Assembly: GCA_947644185.1 (NCBI GenBank)
Contig: CANRZC010000001.1
Location: 1-40,707, forward strand
Length of the DNA stretch: 40,707 nt
Reading direction: 5' to 3'
Source of the DNA: an uncultured Acetatifactor sp.
GTDB taxonomy: Bacteria > Bacillota > Clostridia > Lachnospirales > Lachnospiraceae
A program made the position numbers and the translations under genes. This document shows positions 9,026 through 16,572 of the stretch, piece after piece. How positions within the stretch are numbered: the stretch's first letter is position 1; each line of letters opens with the position of its first letter. The notes below the pieces were generated by a model that saw only the letters and a program-made list of their open reading frames with translations, was not told the origin of the DNA and did no database searches.

Positions 9026-9586
9026 TCACTGGCCCTTCCACACAGGAAGGCGCTTCATGGCGTGGCGCACCGGCTTATAGAGCACTGCCATCAGCACAAA
9101 ATTCCCCACGCCATGGGCGATGTCAAAGGGAATCCCTGCCACCCACCATACAAATCCAGCATGGAGGCCGCTGCGTATGCTGTCCGCCATCCCGATGACC
9201 ACATAGGGAAAAGCGCATAAGAATCCAAAGGAAAAGCCAAACATGGCTGACAGAAAGCTCCAGAACCACAGGGACTCCTGTTCTCTGCAGATATAGACTA
9301 CCAATGCCAGCAAGGGCCAGGCATACAGGTACATCACCCACCACAGTCCAAATCCGTACATTGCCCCCTCCACCAGGATGAACACGGGAATGACAAATAG
9401 GATCCGCCACTGGAACAGCAAGGTAAATAGGATGATCCAGAAGCTGGTCAGTTCGATGTTTGGCAGAAAGGCCATTGCTACCTTGCATGCCTCTATCACA
9501 GCCACCATCATGCCCATGAGGGCAATGTCTTGTATGGTCAGTCTTTTCCCTCTATTTTTCTCCCCATTGTGTGTATCCATGTCCAT
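9026..9586 (-). CDS. ECF transporter S-component-like membrane protein, predicted cobalamin-related
   Basis: This 186-aa protein has about six hydrophobic segments. Its first helix is rich in Ala and Met (ALMGMMVAVIEACKVAM), as in the S-components of energy-coupling-factor vitamin transporters. These bind a vitamin and pair with a shared EcfA/A'/T module, which is not in this window. The gene follows the DUF4430 gene by 83 nt and lies in the same cobalamin-riboswitch unit, so cobalamin or a corrinoid precursor is the likely substrate. That substrate call is inferred from regulation and not read from binding residues. The ATG at 9586 has AGGA about 10 nt upstream. Confidence 0.75.
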   Translation of the reverse strand: MDMDTHNGEKNRGKRLTIQDIALMGMMVAVIEACKVAMAFLPNIELTSFWIILFTLLFQWRILFVIPVFILVEGAMYGFGLWWVMYLYAWPLLALVVYICREQESLWFWSFLSAMFGFSFGFLCAFPYVVIGMADSIRSGLHAGFVWWVAGIPFDIAHGVGNFVLMAVLYKPVRHAMKRLPVWKGQ

Positions 9587-9669
9587 TCTTTCTATGTCCT
9601 GTCCTTTCCGCCTGTCGACGAAATTTTGTCACACTTCCTGTTACGCCACTTAGAAATTCTCTTTACACT

Positions 9670-10089
9670 TCACTGGGCCGTATCGGTGGTATAAATAATT
9701 TCAAAGACATCTCCGTCTTCAACCGGTTGAGCGTCGATACCATAATTGCAGTATTCTCCGTTTACATAGAATCCCCAGTAACCGCCGTCCACGCTGTAAT
9801 CCGCCAATTCGCCGTTTACTGTATCTACCATCATGCCATATTCGCTCTCCGTACCGGAAAAGGTCAGACCTTCAGCCTCCTCCATGGCCTGGCGCAGAAA
9901 TTGTGCATCTGTCTGTACCTGGTACTTTTCCGTATCCCCGGATTTCCCGGTGACCTCAATGATGACAGCTTTCGCGCCCTCCACAGGCTTTTCCCGAAAC
10001 AGGGAATAGACAACGGCCAATACCGCTATCACTGCCACCAGCGCCACTGCGCCGATAATTAGTTTCTTGTTGCCTTTCTTGCTTTCCAT
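9670..10089 (-). CDS. Membrane-anchored DUF4430 (transcobalamin-like C-terminal) domain protein
   Basis: This 139-aa protein has a Lys-rich N-terminus, one transmembrane helix at about 9-29 (IIGAVALVAVIAVLAVVYSL) and an exposed domain at about 36-139. The domain has the DUF4430 hallmark YWGFYVNGEYCNYGIDAQPV followed by EDGDVFEIIYT. DUF4430 corresponds to the small domain of transcobalamin and intrinsic factor, which contacts cobalamin. There is no lipobox Cys, so it is anchored by the helix. The start at 10089 has GGAGG upstream. The cobalamin riboswitch upstream and the ECF gene downstream support a surface corrinoid-binding role, which remains an inference. Confidence 0.85.
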   Translation of the reverse strand: MESKKGNKKLIIGAVALVAVIAVLAVVYSLFREKPVEGAKAVIIEVTGKSGDTEKYQVQTDAQFLRQAMEEAEGLTFSGTESEYGMMVDTVNGELADYSVDGGYWGFYVNGEYCNYGIDAQPVEDGDVFEIIYTTDTAQ

Positions 10090-10150
10090 TTCTTTTTCCT
10101 CCGTTTTCTGCTGCCTTGCAGCCTTTTTGCAGGAATAAGATCTGCGCCAC

Positions 10151-10177
10151 AAAAAAACTCCTGCATCATGCAGGAGT
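10151..10177 (-). terminator. Intrinsic terminator, expression platform of the cobalamin riboswitch
   Basis: On the minus strand ACTCCTGCAT and ATGCAGGAGT form a near-perfect hairpin, followed by seven T (10157 down to 10151). It lies between the aptamer and the DUF4430 gene. Ligand binding would be expected to favour this terminator and switch transport genes off. Confidence 0.85.
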
Positions 10178-10193
10178 TGGCGTACCTTAATAG

Positions 10194-10225
10194 CGAAAAA
10201 TCAATCTACAGATTTTTCGTTTTTT
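10194..10225. other. A/T-rich hairpin between aptamer and terminator
   Basis: CGAAAAATC (10194-10202) pairs with GATTTTTCG (10211-10219), and the + strand continues with six T. It may be part of the riboswitch expression platform on the minus strand, or a weak + strand terminator. Confidence 0.35.
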
Positions 10226-10324
10226 ACAGGATATCCCACAGCAGATAGCTCCACCGCTTGTCTTATGCAGGATAGAATGGGACCATACTCCCATTCCGCA
10301 CCAGCCAATTCCTCGTGGCTTTAT

Positions 10325-10535
10325 GGCACACATGGCAGGCAGGTCTTCTGACTTGAGCATCACCGCCAGCTTCGCCTTCCCGGGAATCTATTTCCCAGTG
10401 ACATTTGCTACCCATTCTCAGGCAGCATGAAGCATGACTCCTCTCTCACAGCGACGAGATCGTGCAGGTCTTGCACCTGCTTCCCTTTTCACCGGACCAG
10501 GCGGATTTCTCCGCCCTCCGACACCTGTCATGTCC
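10325..10535 (-). promoter_or_regulatory. Cobalamin (B12) riboswitch aptamer
   Basis: The minus strand shows the family landmarks in order: GGTGAAAAGGGAAGC, a GCAGGTGC/GACCTGC hairpin, CACTGGGAAATAG, CCGGGAAGGC, GATGC, and the B12 box AGTCAGAAGACCTGCC at 10338-10353. The aptamer is followed by about 150 nt of linker and an intrinsic terminator, a transcriptional off-switch layout. It controls the DUF4430 and ECF genes. Confidence 0.95.
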
Positions 10536-10553
10536 TTATTCACTTGAGTCAGT

Positions 10554-10582
10554 ATTCTATCACAATATTTGCCATAATGCAA
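10554..10582 (-). promoter_or_regulatory. Promoter of the cobalamin riboswitch transcript
   Basis: On the minus strand TTGCAT (10577-10582) and TAGAAT (10554-10559) have a 17-bp spacer, just upstream of the aptamer. Confidence 0.7.
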
Positions 10583-10662
10583 CCATGGAAATCATTTGAC
10601 TACAGCATTCCAATCAATACCTTTTTGCCCCGGAAGGCAAAGCTCTTTTTCTTCTATCTGTC

Positions 10663-10703
10663 AAAAACCACCCGCTTTCAAAACTGCAAAGCCAGTGGTT
10701 TTT
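10663..10703 (-). terminator. Probable terminator after nagA
   Basis: On the minus strand AAAAACCAC (10703-10695) pairs with GTGGTTTTT (10671-10663) around a 23-nt loop that has internal pairing. It starts 36 nt past the nagA stop. The T run is part of the stem, so the hairpin may act in both directions. Confidence 0.5.
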
Positions 10704-10739
10704 ATCAACATTTCATTTGCAATTATCTTGCCGGATAGC

Positions 10740-11840
10740 TTACAGTACCTTCACCAGCTTCAAATCCTCATCCGCCAGCAGCACATCTGCCCGCTTGCCA
10801 GGGGTGAGAGACCCTACTTCCCCATAGATGCCAATGCTCTTCGCTGGGTTCATGGTAGCGGCTGCAATGGCCTCTTCCTTGGGAATGCCAAAGGACACCG
10901 CTGTGCGCATACAGTCGTAGAGATTGGTGGCAGAGCCGGCAATGGTGCCGTTTTCCAATGTGGCAAGCTTGCCCTTCACTGTCACCTGCTGCCCGCCCAG
11001 CTCGTAGGTGCCGTCCGCCATGCCTGTGGCCCGCATGGAATCACTGATCAGAACCACTCTGCCCGGGAACATCTTGAACACCGCCCGCACCATGCTCTCA
11101 TGTACATGGATGCCGTCGCTGATCAGCTCTGGACTACAATTCTCATCCTCTGCCGCTGCCCCGATGAGGCCTGGCTTCCTGTGCTCTAAAGGCATCATGG
11201 CATTGCACAGATGGGTCACATGATTGGCCCCTGCCTTGAGGGCTGCCTTTGCCGTCTCATAATCCGCCGCCGTGTGGCCCAGAGAGATCACCACCTCATC
11301 GTGAAGCTCCCTGATAAAGTCCATAGCTCCCTCCACATTGGGCGCCAGCGTCACCAGGCGGATCTTGTGTCCGGAAGCCTCATTACACTGCCGGAAAAAG
11401 TCCACATCAGGTGCCAGGATGTATTCCTCCAGATGAGCCCCCTTCTTGTTCACATCCAGGAAGGGCCCCTCCATATTGATGCCAGCCACATGTGCCATGC
11501 CCGGTCCCTCTGTAAAGTCTCCCATGGTCTTAAAAATCTGGCGCAGTTTCTCTGTATCTATGGTCATAGAGGTAGGGCAATAGGAAGTAATGCCGCAGGA
11601 ATATTCATAGGCCAAAATCTTCTCAAGCCCCTCCAGATCCCCGTCTGAGAAGTCGCAGCCCACCGCGCCGTGACTGTGGACATCCACCAGACCGGGCAGC
11701 ACATAAAGGCCCTCTGCGTCCACAACGGACCTATCGCTCACCTCTTCCAGGCGCTCTACGACTTTTCCGTTTTCAATATATAAGTCCTTTTTGCCAAAGG
11801 TCTTGTCTTCCTGGTAAACCAGGCCTCCCTTAATTATCAT
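10740..11840 (-). CDS. nagA: N-acetylglucosamine-6-phosphate deacetylase
   Basis: NagA removes acetate from GlcNAc-6-phosphate to give glucosamine-6-phosphate in the cytosol. This 366-aa protein has the amidohydrolase features GLVDVHSHGAVGCDFSDG (metal-site His pair), NMEGPFLD (catalytic-site Glu), SLGHTAADY and NHVTHLCNAM (metal and substrate His), and LISDSMRATG (catalytic Asp). The size is normal. I chose the ATG at 11840, which has GGAAGG about 9 nt upstream; an in-frame GTG 9 nt earlier is too close to that site. The gene begins inside the end of nagB (11-nt overlap), implying coupled translation. Confidence 0.95.
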   Translation of the reverse strand: MIIKGGLVYQEDKTFGKKDLYIENGKVVERLEEVSDRSVVDAEGLYVLPGLVDVHSHGAVGCDFSDGDLEGLEKILAYEYSCGITSYCPTSMTIDTEKLRQIFKTMGDFTEGPGMAHVAGINMEGPFLDVNKKGAHLEEYILAPDVDFFRQCNEASGHKIRLVTLAPNVEGAMDFIRELHDEVVISLGHTAADYETAKAALKAGANHVTHLCNAMMPLEHRKPGLIGAAAEDENCSPELISDGIHVHESMVRAVFKMFPGRVVLISDSMRATGMADGTYELGGQQVTVKGKLATLENGTIAGSATNLYDCMRTAVSFGIPKEEAIAAATMNPAKSIGIYGEVGSLTPGKRADVLLADEDLKLVKVL

Positions 11841-12594
11841 AAACGTCACCCTTCCATCCTGTCTTCTCCCGGATCAAAGCAAGGGCAGCCTCGTCCGCGA
11901 TAATGACGGTATCATTGTGCAGCTGCAAAATAGAAGCCGGCACCTTTGGGGTCACAGGCCCGAAGCAGGAATCGTACAAAGCCTGAGCTTTGGCCTCCCC
12001 GGATGCCAACAGCAACACCTTTTTCGCAGACATGATCCCACCGATGCCCATGGTCAGCGCGTGGGTGGGCACCTCCTCTATGGAGCTGAAAAATCTGGCA
12101 TTGCTGCGCCTGGTCTCCTCTGTCAGCGTCACCACATGGGTTCCCTTCTCGAACACATCGCTAGGCTCATTGAAGCCAATATGCCCATTGCCGCCTATGC
12201 CTAGCAGCTGCAGATCAATGCCACCCATGTGGCGGATCACTTTATCATATCTGCGGCACTCTGCCTGAGCATCCTGGGCAAGGCCGTTTGGCACATTGGT
12301 GTCCTCCTTGCAGATGTTCACATGATCGAATAGATTGTGATTCATGAAATACCGATAGCTCTGGTCATGGTCGCCGGACAATCCCTTGTACTCGTCCAGA
12401 TTCACACTGCGAACCCGGGAAAAATCCAGATCCCCCTTCTCATACCACTCCCGCAACTGCTCATAAGCCCCTACCGGCGTAGAACCTGTGGCCAGCCCCA
12501 GCACTGCCTCAGGCTTCATGATTATCTGGGCGGAAAGCAGATTTGCCGCCTTGCGGCTCATGTCCTTGTAATCCTTTGCTGCATAAATCCTCAT
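11830..12594 (-). CDS. nagB: Glucosamine-6-phosphate deaminase
   Basis: NagB converts glucosamine-6-phosphate to fructose-6-phosphate and ammonia, feeding amino sugars into glycolysis. The 254-aa protein shows GLATGSTPVGAY, VNLDEYKGL, GIGGNGHIGFNEP and LASGEAKAQAL, the usual active-site segments. I chose the ATG at 12594 (MRIYAAKD), where NagB proteins normally begin; AAAGGG lies about 13 nt upstream, somewhat far. An in-frame extension to 12672 has no ribosome binding site. It is the first gene of a two-gene operon. Regulation by a NagR/GntR-type protein is usual, but no such gene is in view. Confidence 0.95.
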   Translation of the reverse strand: MRIYAAKDYKDMSRKAANLLSAQIIMKPEAVLGLATGSTPVGAYEQLREWYEKGDLDFSRVRSVNLDEYKGLSGDHDQSYRYFMNHNLFDHVNICKEDTNVPNGLAQDAQAECRRYDKVIRHMGGIDLQLLGIGGNGHIGFNEPSDVFEKGTHVVTLTEETRRSNARFFSSIEEVPTHALTMGIGGIMSAKKVLLLASGEAKAQALYDSCFGPVTPKVPASILQLHNDTVIIADEAALALIREKTGWKGDVYDN

Positions 12595-12719
12595 ACTTGC
12601 ACCAATTCCCTTTCCTGCTAAATTTTCTGTGCTGTCGTCCTTGCCTGACTCTTTTCCTTCACCCTTGTTCAAATAGGAGCTTCGGCAAAGTGCACAGTTT
12701 CTTTATTCAATGTGATCGT

Positions 12720-12748
12720 ATTCTACCATATTAAATAGTCAAAAGCAA
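12720..12748 (-). promoter_or_regulatory. Promoter of nagBA
   Basis: On the minus strand TTGCTT (12743-12748) and TAGAAT (12720-12725) have a 17-bp spacer. The transcript would carry a leader of about 118 nt before nagB. Confidence 0.6.
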
Positions 12749-12759
12749 TGATTTTTGTC

Positions 12760-14055
12760 CTACTCCTCTAGTAATCCCAGCATCCAATGAAGCCAGCCGC
12801 TGATGGTAGAAGAACGCCGCACATAGGTGCTCATACTCTCCACTCTGTAGAGCTCCGACCTCTGCATAATGGCAACGATATCTGCTGTATCTGGAATCCC
12901 GCCCTTCTCCAGGCAAAGGCGGAAAGCTTCCCGAAATGCCTGGTGCTGTAAAATCGCCTGGCAGAAAGCCAATTGCCGCTGCCTGTAGGGCAAATGCATG
13001 ATCCGCTTGCCCGCTGCGCTCAGGGAATACACGGGCTTTCGCCCATCCGCATAATGCTTTTCCAACAGCCCTAAGTACCTGGCCGCATCGGTGTAATAAT
13101 TTGTCTGCCGGATATCAAAGGCATATTCCTCTGTGACCTGCTCTCTGCTCAGATCCTGGGTATTTAGCAACTCACAGAGATTGATAACCCGCTCAAAGGA
13201 ATTTGCCTGTGGAAAGGAGATGTCCGGTTCCGAAACCCTCATGACCCTTGAAACAACCTCCTGCAAATCCGAAAGCGTTATCCTCCTGTCTTCAATGGAA
13301 TAATTTTTGTGCTTTACCAGCACCAGAGAATTGTAAGAATCCGGATCTTGAAATGCATATTCATATAAGCAAAAGATCCCGTTGGAGTAAACCAGGAAAA
13401 CCGGCCTTACCCTTTTCGTCACCCGCCCACTCCACATTCGGTAGGGATAGTATAGCTGCCGCACCAGAAAATCCTCCGACAGATCCCTCTTTGCTTCCAG
13501 CAGCGCAAGGCTGTGAATGCCTTCAAAAGCCGCGTCTATTTCCATCTGGGAATTGTGCACCGACACCTCTGTGGGCATTTTGGTGCGCAAGTTGCGTATG
13601 TGAAAATCAAATTGCCCGGAGCCCATGCGCCCTGACACCGTGGAGTAAAGCACATCCTCCTCCAAAAAATCTGCCAGCATCCCCGAGGCAAGGGCGCAAT
13701 TGATGGCAATGGTCTCGCTGGAAATCTGACTAGCATCCAGACTTTGCAGATTTTCTGGCAGAGATGCCTGCACTATGGTTTTGTCTGACTCCCCAAAGGG
13801 CTCATATGCCTCAAAGTGCGAAATGACATAATCTCCCCGGGAGATTGGCAGAATTGCCAGTTCATGCTCACGAAAAATCTGAGGCAGATTAATGTGATGA
13901 TCAAACTTTGCCATCAAACGAGGCTCTCTGTATTCTTTTATCTGGGCTGCGGAAATGGTAAACTTTTCCTCCGCCTCAATATGGGATAAAATGTCATACT
14001 TGTCAAATAGAGCTTCCCATGCTCTGTCGTTTTGGCTTTTTGCCTGTTCACTCAT
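12760..14055 (-). CDS. Probable type II restriction endonuclease
   Basis: This 431-aa protein is encoded directly after a Dam-family methylase with an 8-nt overlap (ATGAGTGA), the usual layout of a type II restriction-modification pair. A plausible PD-(D/E)XK centre is D174/E178 with E187-A-K189 (EIDAAFEG, then LALLEAKRD), followed by RQLYYPYR. The C-terminal 120 residues are helical and resemble a winged-helix region. It does not read like DpnII or MboI, which are about 290 aa. Expected role: cutting unmethylated incoming DNA. The recognition site is unknown; GATC would be the guess from the methylase. Confidence 0.7.
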   Translation of the reverse strand: MSEQAKSQNDRAWEALFDKYDILSHIEAEEKFTISAAQIKEYREPRLMAKFDHHINLPQIFREHELAILPISRGDYVISHFEAYEPFGESDKTIVQASLPENLQSLDASQISSETIAINCALASGMLADFLEEDVLYSTVSGRMGSGQFDFHIRNLRTKMPTEVSVHNSQMEIDAAFEGIHSLALLEAKRDLSEDFLVRQLYYPYRMWSGRVTKRVRPVFLVYSNGIFCLYEYAFQDPDSYNSLVLVKHKNYSIEDRRITLSDLQEVVSRVMRVSEPDISFPQANSFERVINLCELLNTQDLSREQVTEEYAFDIRQTNYYTDAARYLGLLEKHYADGRKPVYSLSAAGKRIMHLPYRQRQLAFCQAILQHQAFREAFRLCLEKGGIPDTADIVAIMQRSELYRVESMSTYVRRSSTISGWLHWMLGLLEE

Positions 14056-14884
14056 AATTTCTTACCACCACCTCGTCCACCTGTCCCCGTTTGGTAGCGT
14101 CGGAGTTAATCGCGCGCTTTGCCTTTACGATGGTAATGTGATAAGCGGCATACTGCTCTTTGATAAAGTCAGTTGCAGAGTTGGAGAGCATAAAGCGGAT
14201 TCCCCGCTGATTCAGTTCATCGCAGCATTTCCGCAGCCGGATTTGCTCTGCCCGGTCAAAGCCCCCCTTCGCGTAACCTGTAAAGTTGGCAGTGTCGGAA
14301 ACCGGATCGTAGGGGGGATCCAGATAGACAAAGGTTCCCCTTGCCACATTGGCAAGTACCTTCTCGTAGTCCATGCTGCTGAAAGTCACCTGGGCTTTCT
14401 GAAAGTAGGTACTCACCGCTCGCAGGACAGGTGCATTTACAATATTAGGGTTTTTGTAGTGACCAAAGGGCGTGTTAAACTCTCCGGCATTATTGACTCG
14501 AAACAAACCATTATAGCAGGTCTTGTTCAAGTAAATCACCCTGGCCGCTTTCTGTACTTTATCTAGCTGCTCATATTTTGCTTTGTCTCTATCCCAGTCC
14601 CGGACCTGGTAAAAATGCTTTTCCTCATTGGGATGGGTCTCCAAAGCTGTGATAAGCTCCTCCACATTGTCCCGGATCACTTCATACATCTGCATCAGCT
14701 CGAAATTGATGTCGTTTACATATGCTATATTGGGCTGCAGCTGAAAAAGGACGGCCCCTCCGCCCAAAAAAGGCTCACAGTAAGAGGTAACACGTTTGGG
14801 AAACAGTGGGGTCAGGTCATCTAAGAGCTGTCGTTTCCCGCCAACCCATTTTACAACCGGCGCAACAAGGCGATTCTTTCGCAT
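14048..14884 (-). CDS. Dam-family DNA adenine-N6 methyltransferase
   Basis: This 278-aa methylase, close in size to DpnM, transfers a methyl group from SAM to adenine in a short site, typically GATC for this family. Motifs are KWVGGKRQLL (SAM-binding FxGxK-like motif, residues 12-21), EPFLGGGAVLF, VNDINFELM, CYNGLFRVN and the catalytic DPPYDP near residue 188. The start at 14884 has a moderate AGAGAAGAG site, whereas the in-frame extension to 14953 would run through the promoter. It precedes and overlaps the restriction gene, so self-DNA protection is made first. Methylases of this type can also be solitary. Confidence 0.9.
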   Translation of the reverse strand: MRKNRLVAPVVKWVGGKRQLLDDLTPLFPKRVTSYCEPFLGGGAVLFQLQPNIAYVNDINFELMQMYEVIRDNVEELITALETHPNEEKHFYQVRDWDRDKAKYEQLDKVQKAARVIYLNKTCYNGLFRVNNAGEFNTPFGHYKNPNIVNAPVLRAVSTYFQKAQVTFSSMDYEKVLANVARGTFVYLDPPYDPVSDTANFTGYAKGGFDRAEQIRLRKCCDELNQRGIRFMLSNSATDFIKEQYAAYHITIVKAKRAINSDATKRGQVDEVVVRNYE

Positions 14885-14924
14885 AGTTTGTCTCTTCTCT
14901 TTCCAGATACTTTTTTGCAACTTT

Positions 14925-14953
14925 ATTCTAGCATAAGTCTTGTGCGGCTTCAA
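14925..14953 (-). promoter_or_regulatory. Promoter of the restriction-modification operon
   Basis: On the minus strand TTGAAG (14948-14953) and TAGAAT (14925-14930) have a 17-bp spacer. The -35 box overlaps the stop codon of the Rpn gene. Confidence 0.55.
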
Positions 14954-16098
14954 TGGGAAAGTCGTTTCCAGTAAATTTCTATTTTTTTCAGTGCTTCTTC
15001 CCTGGTCATGTTCTTTTTATCCATAAGGCTCTGCATGGTGGCATCCATTGATGCGCCAAACTCCTGGTTGAGTTCGACGAGCAGTTTTATGCTGTTTTCC
15101 TCTGCAATGTCTGCACGTTTCTTTTCTTCAACTACCTGCCTCTCCGCTTCATCAGCCCTCTGCTTCTCAAGAGCCGTATTCCTCCGTTCGGCCTGTATGT
15201 CTATCTTTTCCATGTTCTCAAATAGTTCGCCCATCTTCTTTTCCCTCACCTTGTCAGTCAGTCTCTCCGTCTCTGGCACGGGTACATTCATCTTTAGCAA
15301 GAACGCCCGGAGTATATTTGCAATGATATTCACCAGATGTTCTGGGGAGTCTCTCAGAATTGCTTCAATCTCCTTGCCGGGAAGCTTGCGGAACTTCTCA
15401 ATATCCTCCGCTGTCTGAAGCTTATTGATCATCATGATCAACGAGATCTCATCTTTCTTCTCCATTAGCATCTCATTGCTATAGTCCCGAAGGGGCACCA
15501 GATAATACTCGAAATTCGGAAGATATTTTCCAAAGACGCTCCCCTCGTGGATACGACTCCTAAAGTTCAATGGAACATTCCATCGGCTGGCACCCTCATA
15601 GTATATAATTGGCAGAATTGGGGGATACCGAAAATCCTCCCTCTTGGTCATGCCCTTTTGGATGCCTTCCGCCTCTTTCTCGTAGGCTTCCCAGATATAG
15701 ACCATGTAGCGGAACACCTGCATACATACATTATAGTCCGAAGCTGTCTTGTGTTCTATCAGTGACACCAGAAAGAACGGGGTTCCTCCGCCACCCACAT
15801 GTACCCGCTTCACCCTGTCGGAATTGCGTTCCTCCGCAAACAGCGTCACATACTGTTCCGACACGTCCTCAATGTCCTCGGGCCGTACATCTTTCAGATA
15901 TGGCAGTTCCACATAGTCCCGCAGGAACTGAGCGCATAACGTATGATCGTCAAAAATGACCTTACCGCCACTGTCCCTGATCTGAGAGTTCAGCACGATG
16001 TCTTTCGGCCCTGCCACCTTATGCAATCCTTGTGTGGCCGGATTCATCCGAGCCCTGTTCTCTGCTTTCCTTACACTTTTCTTTTTTGTCTGTTTCAT
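14950..16098 (-). CDS. Rpn family recombination-promoting nuclease / putative transposase
   Basis: This 382-aa protein has an Rpn/YhgA-type PD-(D/E)XK nuclease core at about residues 45-200. Visible segments are LCAQFLRDYVELPYL, FFLVSLIEHKTASDYNVCMQ (the E-x-K catalytic motif), FRYMVYIWE and PPILPIIYYEGA. Residues 275-365 form a charged coiled coil (ALEKQRADEAERQVVEEKKR), as is common in this family. Rpn proteins promote RecA-independent recombination and some act in phage defence. The ATG at 16098 has an ideal AGGAGG site 5 nt upstream. The in-frame region upstream, to 16335, lacks such a site. No transposon ends were found. Confidence 0.85.
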   Translation of the reverse strand: MKQTKKKSVRKAENRARMNPATQGLHKVAGPKDIVLNSQIRDSGGKVIFDDHTLCAQFLRDYVELPYLKDVRPEDIEDVSEQYVTLFAEERNSDRVKRVHVGGGGTPFFLVSLIEHKTASDYNVCMQVFRYMVYIWEAYEKEAEGIQKGMTKREDFRYPPILPIIYYEGASRWNVPLNFRSRIHEGSVFGKYLPNFEYYLVPLRDYSNEMLMEKKDEISLIMMINKLQTAEDIEKFRKLPGKEIEAILRDSPEHLVNIIANILRAFLLKMNVPVPETERLTDKVREKKMGELFENMEKIDIQAERRNTALEKQRADEAERQVVEEKKRADIAEENSIKLLVELNQEFGASMDATMQSLMDKKNMTREEALKKIEIYWKRLSH

Positions 16099-16305
16099 AC
16101 ATACCTCCTGGTCTTTCTGGCAGACGGGTGGGAAACAGACGGTTGGTCCTCTCCTGCGTCTGCCTGCTCTTTTTTGTAGTAAATGGGTTACTTCAGGCAA
16201 AACGCCCAGATCCTTGGCTTCCTTGAGAAGCCGGATGTTACATGGCAGACGCTTTAAAGCTGGCAGCCTCCGCCATCTTGAAAAGTAGATTTTCTGAAGT
16301 GATTC
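16099..16305 (-). pseudogene. Leader of the Rpn gene with a possible DUF3368 (PIN-like toxin) relic
   Basis: The 200-nt leader is open in the Rpn frame. Around 16177-16236 it encodes IRLLKEAKDLGVLPEVTHLL, which resembles the C-terminal block of DUF3368 PIN-like proteins (about LL.AK..GLIP.V..LL). There is no ribosome binding site and no upstream half, so this would be a fragment. It may also be chance. Confidence 0.25.
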
Positions 16306-16306
16306 C

Positions 16307-16335
16307 ATCATAGCACATGGAGGTGTGGATTGCAA
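16307..16335 (-). promoter_or_regulatory. Promoter of the Rpn gene
   Basis: On the minus strand TTGCAA (16330-16335) and TATGAT (16307-16312) have a 17-bp spacer, giving a leader of about 200 nt. Confidence 0.5.
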
Positions 16336-16457
16336 TAGGAAAGCTTACAGTGAAATTTTTTAAAAATTGCTTTCCAGTCCCACCCTAGTGCTGATGTTCA
16401 ACAGACACAAATAACGCTTTTAACCCTTAAATCAGTTGATCTCTGCATAAACGGCTT

Positions 16458-16491
16458 GTTGTTTTACAACCCTTTTGGCTTCTGTTATAGT
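16458..16491 (+). promoter_or_regulatory. Promoter and candidate operator of the HTH-FlhA gene
   Basis: TTTACA (16463-16468) and TATAGT (16486-16491) have a 17-bp spacer. The -35 box is embedded in the palindrome GTTGT-TTT-ACAAC (16458-16470). This is well placed as an operator for a repressor, possibly the HTH protein itself. Confidence 0.6.
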
Positions 16492-16572
16492 AGAATTATC
16501 TGAAAGTTAGCCCATGTAACTGGCGACATTGTTTCCACATAAGTGCGGAAAAGAAGACAAGGAGGACGTAAA

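Noticed and set aside
10427..11189. Two overlapping + strand frames across the riboswitch and nagA end
   Set aside because: They run through the riboswitch promoter and a terminator and are antisense to nagA; not coding.
14950..16335. Complete transposon around the Rpn gene
   Set aside because: No terminal inverted repeats or target-site duplications were found at its borders.
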